Positions 17,706 through 25,918 of a DNA stretch of 64,000 nt are shown in pieces. Origin of the DNA: JANPPS01 sp965246925 (GTDB lineage Bacteria; Pseudomonadota; Alphaproteobacteria; Acetobacterales; Acetobacteraceae). Under the pieces are notes generated by a model. It ran no database searches. It was not told where the DNA came from and was given only the letters and a program-made list of their open reading frames with translations. Position numbers and translations under genes: made by a program. Location of the stretch: contig OZ251994.1 of assembly GCA_965246925.1 (NCBI GenBank), positions 2,356,001 through 2,420,000 on the forward strand, given 5' to 3'. Each line of letters starts with the position of its first letter. Positions within the stretch are counted from its first letter, which is position 1.

Positions 17706-18221
17706 GTGACCCTTCGCCCCATGTATTTCGCTGCATTGACCGCTCTATTGTTGGAGGGCTGCGCCGTACCGGCCAGCTTGGGCGGTGCCGCGCCGGACGA
17801 CCTGCTGGACGGGCAGGCCAAGACCTGCACGCCATCCAAGCCAGATTTCACGTCAGCTACCGCGGCCGACGCCACGATCGAGATGACCAATGACGGCTGG
17901 TGCGGAATCTATGCCACAGAAAAGGCCGGCACACAGTTCGCACTCGGCCTGATCGGCACACATCCGCAGCATGGCTCCGTCTATGTCCGCTCCATCAACG
18001 GGCGGAGCCGGATCGAGTACACGCCGGTGCCGCGCTATGTTGGTGCGGATACGTTTAGCGTGCTGCTGCGTCCCCGTGCGGCCGGTGCACCGGAGGCGAC
18101 GCTGAAGGTGGCAGTGGCGGTTTCCCGAGGTGAGGGTGTTCCAGCCGAGGCGGCACCGGCTGAGAAGAAGTCGGGCAATGGCCCAGCCCGCCGCCCCGCG
18201 CGCCGCCGGGCTGCACGTTAG
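17706..18221 (+). CDS. Small exported protein with Ig/cadherin-like fold, possible lipoprotein
   Basis: 171 aa from GTG 17706, chosen because AGGAG is at 17695-17699. The N-terminus (MYFAALTALLLEGCAVPAS) is a signal sequence with a weak lipobox (LEGC). The core (HPQHGSVYVRSINGRSRIEYTP, YVGADTFSVLL) matches the beta-sandwich pattern of Ig-like or cadherin-like repeats, where Asp-x-F closes a strand. The last 30 residues are Lys/Arg/Ala-rich (ARRPARRRAAR). It follows the yhaN-like gene by 65 bp and may be co-transcribed, but a functional link to DNA repair is not implied. Confidence 0.65.
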   Translation: MTLRPMYFAALTALLLEGCAVPASLGGAAPDDLLDGQAKTCTPSKPDFTSATAADATIEMTNDGWCGIYATEKAGTQFALGLIGTHPQHGSVYVRSINGRSRIEYTPVPRYVGADTFSVLLRPRAAGAPEATLKVAVAVSRGEGVPAEAAPAEKKSGNGPARRPARRRAAR

Positions 18222-18228
18222 AGCCGTG

Positions 18229-18256
18229 CCGGTCCGGGTGGCGGCATCCGGACCGG
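18229..18256 (+). terminator. Strong hairpin after the 17706-18221 gene
   Basis: CCGGTCCGG (18229-18237) and CCGGACCGG (18248-18256) form a perfect 9-bp stem with a 10-nt loop, 8 bp beyond the stop codon. No T-tract follows, so the factor-independent nature is uncertain. Confidence 0.45.
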
Positions 18257-18825
18257 TCCAATGCTAGGGCTATCACTAGTCTGATGCTTCGCTGAGGGCG
18301 AAGCGGTCGAGTATGGCCCCGAGCGCACCGGGGCCGACCTGCTCTGCATGACCGCGGTTAAGGCCAGCCATGATTCCCATACTGTCGAGCGTTTGATCGT
18401 CTCGGGTTAAGTCTAACCCGCAAATCTCAGCGTTCGACGGTTGTGTCATGACCTGAAGCCAGCAGCGCTCTTGAACCCGACACAGCGCCCTTGGTCGTAC
18501 CCATGCGGCAAAGGCCGCGGGCATCAGTGTTGGTGTAGAACTTCGTTCGGAGTGATGTCGGTGAGCGCGGCGTTCCGTGACCGGCTGGATCGACGGGGTA
18601 GTTGAACGGTGTCATAGACACGTTCGGCAGAAAGCGCGGCTGGAGGACGTCGTCGATAAAGATCTTGGCATGTGTGGGTGTTGGCGGCTTTTTGCTGGCC
18701 GATGAGGTGGCTGATTTCATGCTGCTTGTCGTCAGTTCCAAGGCAGTGATGCGTCAAGCTTGGACGCAAATCGATCATTCGCCAGGGATCGTTACACTCG
18801 AGGGGCGCGGGCGGGGCGTCTGCTA
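18257..18825. other. Non-coding or decayed stretch
   Basis: About 570 bp without a supported gene. Short frames exist on both strands but none shows a ribosome-binding site, a recognised domain or the codon bias of either neighbour. Together with the transposase remnant to its right it is most simply decayed mobile DNA. Confidence 0.5.
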
Positions 18826-19047
18826 TCAGGGGAGTTCGTCCGGCCTGAGATCGGCAAGAGGTTCTTCGAAGTTCTCGACGTCAGACGGCGTGACGGCAGT
18901 CGTGGATACCTCGTCGTCAAGGTCGATAATGGTGCGGCGGCAGTCCTTCGGGTCCATGCTCATTATGGCTATGTTCTCCAGCAGTGCCTCGTCCTTGCCC
19001 AGCATCTTGGCCACGCGGGTGAAGACGTAGCTTGGAGCTGCCGCCAC
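18826..19047 (-). CDS. Small ORF downstream of the IS66 remnant
   Basis: 73 codons from GTG 19047. The product (MAAAPSYVFTRVAKMLGKDE, then AIMSMDPKDC and TAVTPSDVENFEEPLADL) is acidic with normal-looking composition. It is in frame with the transposase tail immediately upstream, so it may be an independent small gene carried with the IS or simply a read-through extension of the broken transposase. No family is recognised with certainty. Confidence 0.35.
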   Translation of the reverse strand: MAAAPSYVFTRVAKMLGKDEALLENIAIMSMDPKDCRRTIIDLDDEVSTTAVTPSDVENFEEPLADLRPDELP

Positions 19048-19275
19048 GGTCAGGCTGCTTGATCGCTGGCCATGGGCTTGGGCGTGGCCCTTCCAGGGCA
19101 GCAGGTCATCGAGACGCTGGGCTGAATGCTCGGCGATGCGCGCCAGCTTGCCTCGTTGCTCGCCGAGCCATCAATGCAGGTCGGCGATCAGTGGTGCCTA
19201 CAGGGTCCTGCCGGGTTGCTCGGCGCGCCTCAGCGGCGGGGCCGGTGGTGTCGCGCTCGATGTCGAACGTCGACG
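19048..19275 (-). pseudogene. IS66-family transposase (TnpC) remnant, C-terminal
   Basis: Two adjacent minus-strand frames give diagnostic IS66 TnpC pieces. The first reads FDIERDTTGPAAEARRATRQ (about 19267-19208). The second reads APLIADLH-stop-WLGEQRGKLA and continues directly into RIAEHSAQRLDDLLPW, the conserved IS66 C-terminus. A frameshift, an internal stop and loss of the catalytic segment that normally lies between these parts show that it is dead. No terminal inverted repeats were located by eye. Confidence 0.75.
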
Positions 19276-19384
19276 CTGCAGGGCTCCAGGCAGATCGGCG
19301 ACAGCACTGCCGGAGCTTCGCCCTGCGCAGCCCGGCGTCTGTTGACGCCAGTCAGCATCTGTTTCGGATGACGCTTGGCCTAGA

Positions 19385-20209
19385 CTAGGATCTCGCTGAA
19401 CTGAGCACGAGCCGGGCCAAGTGCTGTCCCAGGCATGCGTGCAGCATTTCGACCATTCTTTTCCGGTCTGGCTTAGCGGTTCGCTCCAAATCGATCTGTC
19501 CTTCATTGACCCAGCTGCGCATGAGATCATACCGGCGGAACAGCACAACGCCCGGCGTCGCAGCGACCTGTTGCAGCGCTTGGGCATACGGGTCGAGATT
19601 GGCGTTTGTTTGCAGAAACCGGCTGTATTGCGGATCGATCAGCACAAGATCGGCGCCGGCTGCGTGAATAGCATCAGCGCCTTCTAGTAGAGTCTGGCCG
19701 AACTCGGCCGGTGGCAGGTTGCGGACGGCCTCGACTGTTCCCGTTTGCCAAAGGACCATGTCGAAGTGTTGCCGCGTCAGCTCGTCTTTCAGTATGCCAA
19801 GCATCTCTGTGGCAAGCAGGCCTTTACCGCCTCGGACGGTTACCGTGATGGAGGCACCAGGAACAGACGACAAGAGGGCGCGAACCATCTGTTTAGGAAA
19901 CGCCTGCTCGGACACCGTCTGCAGCCGTTCGCCTCCTTGAGAGATGGCGTTTGCTGACCCGCCAAACGTCTGACTGGTGACGGTGCCCGGTAACAAGCTC
20001 GCTTCCGGCCCGAACATCGTGGCCGAACCGATGGCCAAAATATCGAGTTGACGCCCAGGCTGCAGCGCATGAGCGACCTGCGGCAGCGGCGCAACGATAC
20101 CGGATGTGTCTTCCGGCGCGCCACATGCATTGTCGGCGTGTGCGGACTGACTTAGAGCAACGCAGGCCAAAAGAGGCAGGACAAGCCAAGTTTTAAGAAT
20201 TCGTGTCAT
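19385..20209 (-). CDS. SGNH/GDSL-type hydrolase, periplasmic
   Basis: 274 aa with a signal peptide (MTRILKTWLVLPLLACVALSQSAHA). The mature protein starts block I as LDILAIGSATMFG, where GSAT replaces the usual GDS nucleophile element, so Ser62 or so is the expected nucleophile. A block-III-like VLWQTGTVEAV takes the place of GxND, and the terminal Asp/His block is not obvious. It belongs by fold to the SGNH hydrolase superfamily, but with atypical active-site motifs. Its ATG overlaps the stop of the upstream OpgC gene by 4 bp. The two probably add and remove, or transfer, acyl groups on a periplasmic glycan. Confidence 0.7.
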   Translation of the reverse strand: MTRILKTWLVLPLLACVALSQSAHADNACGAPEDTSGIVAPLPQVAHALQPGRQLDILAIGSATMFGPEASLLPGTVTSQTFGGSANAISQGGERLQTVSEQAFPKQMVRALLSSVPGASITVTVRGGKGLLATEMLGILKDELTRQHFDMVLWQTGTVEAVRNLPPAEFGQTLLEGADAIHAAGADLVLIDPQYSRFLQTNANLDPYAQALQQVAATPGVVLFRRYDLMRSWVNEGQIDLERTAKPDRKRMVEMLHACLGQHLARLVLSSARS

Positions 20210-21351
20210 TGTTTGACGGCGTTAGCAGCGCTGACGAGGTCGGGCAACCCGGCACGGCCCACTCTTCCTTTCTGGCGGTACCAGGCGGCCAATGCTCCGA
20301 CAATGACCATGAGAGCGCCACCCCCGAGGTTCACCGCAGCCTGCACCAACCAATCCGACCGCTCCTCCATCGCTAAGCGCGCGAGAAACGACAGGAAAAT
20401 GCCAGAGCAGAAGACTGGAAGCGAGTGCTGCCCACATAGCACGAAAGGACGGAACCAGACACTGTTAAGCCACCTGGCGCCCCGGGGAACGAAGCGGGAC
20501 ACCAACCAGGCGAACGACAGGATTGAGAACAGCCGCATGGGATGCAGGCCCTCTTTGTCGATCGAGACCAGGAACCAAGCCGCTTTCTCCGGGAACCGCG
20601 CTTCCACCTCCGGGTAGGGCCAGACCAGCCAAACTAATCCGACCCCATAGACGATGACGACGCAGGCCACGACGTCCAGCACATAAGGCCGCCTGATCTT
20701 AGGAAACTTGGCATATGATAGCAGCGCCCCGATGACGAACAGCAGCTGCCACGTGAGTGGATTGAAGTACCATCCTCCCCCGGTCCAGGATGGAAGATTG
20801 ATCTCGAAAGTCCGTGCGGCTGCATAAACACTGAAAGAGAGCAGGCCAAAGACGGCGGGGCGACGTAACAATGGAATAAAGAAAGCAAAGAAGCCCAGAA
20901 GCGCCACGTAAAGAGGCAGGATATTGAGGTATGCCGGCTGGAAAGCCAGGATCAACGCTTGAAGCATCGCCTCGTAAGGTGCCTCTGCCAACACGTCGAG
21001 GTGGATCTCATCGAGGTAGTCGGCCCGGTCGAACCGGGTTGCCGAGTAGCTCACTTGCGCGCTGAAAACCACGAACAGGAAGATGTGGGCGATATACAGC
21101 ACCCCGGCGCGCCGGAGCACGTCGGCAGCGGCAAACAACCAGCCATGCCGGTCCATACTGCGCCCATAGGAAAGTCCCGCAGCATAGCCTGCGAGAAGCA
21201 CGAATATCTCCGTCGCGTCGCACAAGGCGAAATTCCGCAAACTGAACTGAGCGATCCAATTTGCTGGAATGTGATCGGTGAAGATCCACCAAAGCGCTAA
21301 GCCACGAAAAAAATCTATCCTGAGATCCCTGTTGGGACCGCTCACCACCAT
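20206..21351 (-). CDS. opgC: OpgC-family membrane acyltransferase
   Basis: 381 aa. ATG 21351 is preferred over the longer frame (to 21465) because GAGGA lies 7 bp upstream and the protein then opens MVVSGPNRDLRIDFFRGLALWWIFTDH in the usual OpgC manner. About ten hydrophobic helices follow. The early DxxRG and the His in FTDHIP are conserved in OpgC, which succinylates osmoregulated periplasmic glucans. No opgG/H glucan synthesis genes are here. The gene sits 118 bp after flhA on the same strand and is coupled to the SGNH hydrolase, so its substrate may be a different surface or flagella-related glycan. Confidence 0.8.
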   Translation of the reverse strand: MVVSGPNRDLRIDFFRGLALWWIFTDHIPANWIAQFSLRNFALCDATEIFVLLAGYAAGLSYGRSMDRHGWLFAAADVLRRAGVLYIAHIFLFVVFSAQVSYSATRFDRADYLDEIHLDVLAEAPYEAMLQALILAFQPAYLNILPLYVALLGFFAFFIPLLRRPAVFGLLSFSVYAAARTFEINLPSWTGGGWYFNPLTWQLLFVIGALLSYAKFPKIRRPYVLDVVACVVIVYGVGLVWLVWPYPEVEARFPEKAAWFLVSIDKEGLHPMRLFSILSFAWLVSRFVPRGARWLNSVWFRPFVLCGQHSLPVFCSGIFLSFLARLAMEERSDWLVQAAVNLGGGALMVIVGALAAWYRQKGRVGRAGLPDLVSAANAVKQ

Positions 21352-21469
21352 CACTATCCTCAACGCCCTGACGAAGCCTAGATATGGCGTCGGCGCTTGG
21401 CGGGCAAAGGCCAGATCATCGTCTAAACATAGGAGCGCGCTTGGAGCAGCTATCATATGACGCATTGCC

Positions 21470-23548
21470 CTATAGTGTAGCGAGCGTCTTGATCTTGGCG
21501 CGTGGAAAGATTTCCGTCTGCGCCAGCACCGGTGTAGCCGGGCGGAGCCGCTCTACAATGGCCCGGACGTGCGGCCTGACCGAGCTGGAGCACAGAAGCA
21601 CCGGAGCCTCCCCCCTCGCCGTCGCAATCTCGAAAATCGTCCGGAACCGGGCAACGAAATCGGTAAGCCGGCTCGGTGGTAGCGTCAGCTGTTTCTCATC
21701 CGGGGGACCCGATAGATTCTCAAAGAACACCGCCTCCCACTCCGGCGACAGCGCAACCAGCGGAATGTAACCGTCAGGCCCGGTGTGGCTATCGCTGATC
21801 TGCCTCGCCAAACGGGTCCGTACGTGCCCGGCGATCGCGCCGATCGCTCGCATCTGGCCTCCGCACGCCTCCTGTATTCCCTCTAGGATGGTTGGTAGGT
21901 CTCGCAACGAGACCCGCTCCGACAGCAGCGACTGTAAAACACGCTGAACGGCACTCATCGAGATCTGCGTCGGAATGAGATCAGCCACTAGGCGCTGTTG
22001 CTCCCGCGGCAACTCATCGAGCAACTTGACGGTTTCTGTGTACGATAAGAGCTCGGCCATCGACTCCCGCACGATCTCTGTAAGGTGTGTCGTAAGGACA
22101 CTCGCGGGATCGACAACCGTATAGCCGCGAAAGCTTGCCTCTTCTCGCCGGGCAGGCTCGATCCAAAGCGCTGGAAGTCCAAACGCCGGCTCTGTCGTCC
22201 GCTCTCCGGCAAGGTCCGGCACGCCTCCACTGGGGTCCATGGCAAGCACGAGCGTAGGACGCAACTCGCCCCTTCCAGCCTCGATTTCTTTGATCCTAAT
22301 GCTATAAACGTCTGGACCAAGCTGAAGATTGTCTTGAATTCGCACTGGCGGCAGGACGAACCCCATTTCCGCGGCGATCGACCGGCGCAGGCCCTTGATT
22401 TGCTCGGTCAGCCTGGGCGAGTCGCCGCCGGCAAGTGATAGTAGTCCGTAACCGAGTTCCAGCCGCAGAGTGTCGATACGCAGCGAGTCCTGAATGGCGG
22501 CTTCTGGAGGCGGTAGGGCCGACGCTGGAGCAGGCTCGGACGATGCGCCGATCGGATTGCGTTGCCGGAAGACAGCACCGCTTCCTGCCAGGCCGGCGAG
22601 CAACAGAAATGGCAACGCGGGAATGCCGGGCAGCATGGCAACGACAAGCGCGGCCCCTGCCGCCAGGCCGAGCGGTTTGTAAGCTCCGCCGAGTTGCCGG
22701 ACGAGCGCTACGTCTGCGGCGCCTTGCACGCCGCCTTTGGTTACCACGATTCCGGCTGCGGTCGAAACGAGCAGTGCCGGGATTTGTGAGACAAGCCCAT
22801 CTCCAACGGTCAAAGTCGTAAACGTGGCCGCAGCATCGCTGACCGCCATTCCATGCCGAAGCAGGCCGATTGCAAGTCCACCGATGATATTGATCACCGT
22901 TATGAGTAGGCCAGCGATTGCATCTCCTCGGACGAATTTTGCAGCGCCGTCCATTGCGCCGTAAAATCCACTTTCTTCTTCTAGCTCCCGTCGGCGCAAC
23001 CGGGCGTTACTCTCATCAATCAGTCCGGATGAGAGGTCCGCATCAATGGCCATCTGCTTGCCCGGCATTGCGTCTAGACTGAACCGCGCTGCCACCTCTG
23101 CAATGCGTCCCGAACCTTTAGTGATGACCATGAAGTTCACGACGAGTAGAATAGCGAAAAGTATGACGCCGATTACGACGTCTCCGCCCATCAGGAATCC
23201 ACCAAACGCTTGAACGACATGCCCGGCCGCGGATGGTCCCTCATTGCCATGAGATAGAATGAGCCTGGTTGTTGCGACGTTGAGTGAGAGGCGGAGGAGG
23301 GTAGTAATCAGCAATAAGGTTGGAAAACTCGTGAAGTCCAAGGGACGTTGCAGCAGGACGGCTACCATCAACACTAAAATCGACGCGGTAATCGAAATCG
23401 CCAGCCCAAAATCAAGCAGAAAGGTTGGTAGTGGAACCACGAGAACTGCAAGAAGGGCAATGATGCCCAGGGCCAAGCCTATGTCGCTGCCCGGCGTGAA
23501 CGACCTGATCTTGGCGGCGAGCGAGCCTGCCGAAAGGGTGTCACTCAC
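21470..23548 (-). CDS. flhA: Flagellar export gate protein FlhA
   Basis: 692 aa, the normal length for FlhA. GTG 23548 starts MSDTLSAGSL, 3 bp after the flbD stop. The N-terminal half carries about eight membrane helices (for example LALGIIALLAVLVVPLP). The conserved FHIPEP-region loop includes MVITKGSGRIAEVAARFSLD and MPGKQMAIDADL at about 140-172. The C-terminal half is the cytosolic nonameric ring domain that docks chaperone-substrate complexes. It is the last flagellar gene of the leftward arm. Confidence 0.96.
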   Translation of the reverse strand: MSDTLSAGSLAAKIRSFTPGSDIGLALGIIALLAVLVVPLPTFLLDFGLAISITASILVLMVAVLLQRPLDFTSFPTLLLITTLLRLSLNVATTRLILSHGNEGPSAAGHVVQAFGGFLMGGDVVIGVILFAILLVVNFMVITKGSGRIAEVAARFSLDAMPGKQMAIDADLSSGLIDESNARLRRRELEEESGFYGAMDGAAKFVRGDAIAGLLITVINIIGGLAIGLLRHGMAVSDAAATFTTLTVGDGLVSQIPALLVSTAAGIVVTKGGVQGAADVALVRQLGGAYKPLGLAAGAALVVAMLPGIPALPFLLLAGLAGSGAVFRQRNPIGASSEPAPASALPPPEAAIQDSLRIDTLRLELGYGLLSLAGGDSPRLTEQIKGLRRSIAAEMGFVLPPVRIQDNLQLGPDVYSIRIKEIEAGRGELRPTLVLAMDPSGGVPDLAGERTTEPAFGLPALWIEPARREEASFRGYTVVDPASVLTTHLTEIVRESMAELLSYTETVKLLDELPREQQRLVADLIPTQISMSAVQRVLQSLLSERVSLRDLPTILEGIQEACGGQMRAIGAIAGHVRTRLARQISDSHTGPDGYIPLVALSPEWEAVFFENLSGPPDEKQLTLPPSRLTDFVARFRTIFEIATARGEAPVLLCSSSVRPHVRAIVERLRPATPVLAQTEIFPRAKIKTLATL

Positions 23549-23551
23549 GAT

Positions 23552-24898
23552 CTAGGCCGGCTGAGAGTTGGGGGGCGGAGCCACGGTCGCCCCAGCTTCG
23601 GCATACTCACGAAGCTTGTTTCTCAGGCAGCGGATTGAAATTCCAAGCATGACCGCTGCGTGAGTGCGGTTTCCAAATGTATGTTGTAGTGTATTGAGAA
23701 TGAGGTCCCGCTCAACCGCATCCATGGTGCGCCCCACGAAAGGCGAAGACGCTGCCGACCCGTTCAGCCCTTGGGCCGCAAGCGGACCGGTATCCGGAAG
23801 TTCGATGTCTCCTATAGCGATGGCGTGGTCGGTTGCAAGCAGAACAGCCCTGTGCACGGTATTCTCTAGTTCCCGGACGTTCCCTGGCCACCTGTGCCGA
23901 GTCAACTGCAGTAGTGCCTCGCGAGAGAAGGGCCTTAACGCTTTCCCGTTAAGAACAGCATAATGCTGCGCATAATGTTCTGCAAGCAGCACGATATCAG
24001 CCGGCCTGTCCCGCAGGGCGGGAATTTCGAGAGTGATAACGTTTAAGCGAAAAAATAGGTCCTGTCGGAAACGTCCCGCCGCCACCTCGGCCCGCAGATC
24101 CCGGTTCGAAGTTGCGAGCACCCGCACGTTAACCTTAACGGGCGCGCTACCCCCTAGCCGATCGATTTCTCTTTCTTGAATAACCCTAAGAAGCTTTGCT
24201 TGCAGGCGTACATCCATTTCACTGATCTCGTCGAGCAGGATGGTGCCGCCATTTGCTGCTTCGAATTTGCCGATCCTCCGCGCGACCGCACCGCTGAATG
24301 CCCCCTTTTCGTGACCAAAAAGCTCAGATTCGAGGAGTGCTTCCGGAATGGCCGCGCAATTGAGTGCAACAAAGGGCCCGGCTGCACGTAATGACTTACG
24401 GTGCACGAACCGGGCCAGAACCTCCTTGCCAGTGCCGGACTCCCCGGTTATCAGGATAGAGGCGTCCGAGACAGCAATCTTTTCGGCCCTTTGGACTGTT
24501 ACCAGCATAACTGGATCGGTGGCAAGCAATGCATGAGCCTCTCCGGAGGCGGCCTCTAACATTGCCGCAATCAGTTCGGGATCTGGAGGCAGTGGAAGAA
24601 AGTCGCTCGCTCCTGCTTTGACGGCCCGGGCGGCATCGGTAGGGCTTGTTGTGACGCCGCATGCCACGACCGGGACATGGAACCGCTCTTGGCGAAGCAA
24701 AGCGACGAGCCGTTCAATGTCAAACGGCAACTCAGCTAGGATCAGACTGATCTTCCCGCTCAGCCGCATGATCCTTAAGACATCTTCGAGATTGCCGGCT
24801 TGGGACATCTTGGCACCGCGAGAAACTGCAATCTCGCCCGCGCGCTTCAGTTCGCCTCGGAAATCCCCTACTATGAGAACATTGATAGCCGGTGCCAT
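23552..24898 (-). CDS. flbD: Sigma-54-dependent flagellar regulator FlbD
   Basis: 448 aa: degenerate receiver (1-115), AAA+ domain (130-370) and a Fis-type HTH (NRTHAAVMLGISIRCLRNKL) at the end. Walker A GESGTGKE is at 152-159. The sigma-54 contact loop is GAFSGA at 199-204 instead of GAFTGA. Walker B LLDEIS is at 221-226. In the receiver the usual phosphoacceptor Asp aligns by eye with Glu56 (SLILAEL), the acidic pair is reduced to GD, and the switch Lys is Leu103. Activity is therefore probably not controlled by phosphorylation. In Caulobacter FlbD activates hook and rod genes and represses fliF; the sigma-54 promoters at 30.9-31.1 kb are its likely targets. Confidence 0.93.
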   Translation of the reverse strand: MAPAINVLIVGDFRGELKRAGEIAVSRGAKMSQAGNLEDVLRIMRLSGKISLILAELPFDIERLVALLRQERFHVPVVACGVTTSPTDAARAVKAGASDFLPLPPDPELIAAMLEAASGEAHALLATDPVMLVTVQRAEKIAVSDASILITGESGTGKEVLARFVHRKSLRAAGPFVALNCAAIPEALLESELFGHEKGAFSGAVARRIGKFEAANGGTILLDEISEMDVRLQAKLLRVIQEREIDRLGGSAPVKVNVRVLATSNRDLRAEVAAGRFRQDLFFRLNVITLEIPALRDRPADIVLLAEHYAQHYAVLNGKALRPFSREALLQLTRHRWPGNVRELENTVHRAVLLATDHAIAIGDIELPDTGPLAAQGLNGSAASSPFVGRTMDAVERDLILNTLQHTFGNRTHAAVMLGISIRCLRNKLREYAEAGATVAPPPNSQPA

Positions 24899-25210
24899 TT
24901 AATTCCGCTCAACCTTAACGATTTCAGTCATCGTTACACCGAGCCGCTGGTCATCAACTAAGACGACCTCTCCCCGGGCTACTAGCCGATTATTGACGTA
25001 TATATCGATCGCGTCGCCAAGCTTGCGATCTAGCTCAACGACCGCGCCACGGCCTAGCTTTAACAATTGATTTACCTGCATTGTCGCGCGGCCCAGAACC
25101 GCGCTGACCGTGACCGGAACGTCATAGACTGCATCCAAGTCACGCGAGACCGGCTGGCTGATGGTGGTCTGGTCGATAAGATCTTCAACTTGATCAACTT
25201 GCGTGGACAA
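24899..25210 (-). CDS. fliN: Flagellar switch protein FliN
   Basis: 103 aa from TTG 25210, overlapping the end of fliH by 17 bp and abutting flbD with no gap. The SpoA domain covers most of the protein: DVPVTVSAVLGRATMQVNQLLKLGRGAVVELDR, then INV-type IYVNNRLVARGEVVLVDDQRLGV. FliN forms the base of the C-ring and binds CheY-P and the export apparatus. The N-terminal extension is short. Confidence 0.94.
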   Translation of the reverse strand: MSTQVDQVEDLIDQTTISQPVSRDLDAVYDVPVTVSAVLGRATMQVNQLLKLGRGAVVELDRKLGDAIDIYVNNRLVARGEVVLVDDQRLGVTMTEIVKVERN

Positions 25211-25913
25211 TGTCTAGACTCCGCTTAGAATTTGCATTGTTGCCCGACCTGAGTGCCGCAGCCGCTTCGTCGCTTCGGTCCGGCATCAGGCCTAGTGTTT
25301 CGAGCGTAGCGTTAAGGTGCATTTCAAGGTCGCTTACGGAACGCGATGCTCCACCCTCTTTCCACGAAACTTGGATGTCACCTGGTCTGCTATCTTTCAG
25401 CAGGCTCAGATCCATCGAGCGTCTCAGCTCTGGAGCAAGACCGAGCAATACCTGTCTAATCTCTTCGAGCGAAGATTCATGAACTTGCACCGTAAGCTTC
25501 GGCTCGAGCCGCAGTGCAGGAATCAGCCGCTTGACCATAGACAGAGTCTCATCTGGGCCATACCTGGCGCAGTAATCCGGTAGTAGCACTGCGGCCATCG
25601 CTAATATCATTTTTGCAATCTCGCCGGCTGTGTCTGCTATTAATTCTTTCGAATCCGTTTTAGATGACTCGACAGCGGCGGTAATACTGGTCAGAAGAGC
25701 AATCTTGGCTCGTTGCTGTTCGCCGAGTGAGATGGCCATCGCTTCTTCGAAACCGGCCGAGCGGGAACGTTGTTCAGCATGGTGAAGATCAGCGGCGGAG
25801 AACGTGTTCTGGACCTCTGATTCATTGTCGCCGTCCTGACTGTCAAAGTCTTTTTCGTAAAAGAAAAGAGACTTTGCAGATGCCGAGCGCTTCTTGAGAG
25901 CTTCGTAGTTCAT
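25194..25913 (-). CDS. fliH: Flagellar assembly protein FliH-like
   Basis: 239 aa. The N-terminus contains SLFFYEKDF, typical of alphaproteobacterial FliH. A helical middle (HAEQRSRSAGFEEAMAISLGEQQR) and a C-terminal LTVQVHESSLEEIRQVL ... GDIQVSWKEGG segment match the domain that binds FliI. FliH recruits and inhibits the export ATPase FliI, which is not encoded in this window. Placement between fliG and fliN supports the call more than sequence identity does. Confidence 0.85.
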   Translation of the reverse strand: MNYEALKKRSASAKSLFFYEKDFDSQDGDNESEVQNTFSAADLHHAEQRSRSAGFEEAMAISLGEQQRAKIALLTSITAAVESSKTDSKELIADTAGEIAKMILAMAAVLLPDYCARYGPDETLSMVKRLIPALRLEPKLTVQVHESSLEEIRQVLLGLAPELRRSMDLSLLKDSRPGDIQVSWKEGGASRSVSDLEMHLNATLETLGLMPDRSDEAAAALRSGNNANSKRSLDIVHAS

Positions 25914-25918
25914 TGTGT

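Noticed and set aside
18276..18778. Short frames in the decayed region on both strands
   Set aside because: No ribosome-binding sites, no recognised domains, mixed composition; treated as non-coding.
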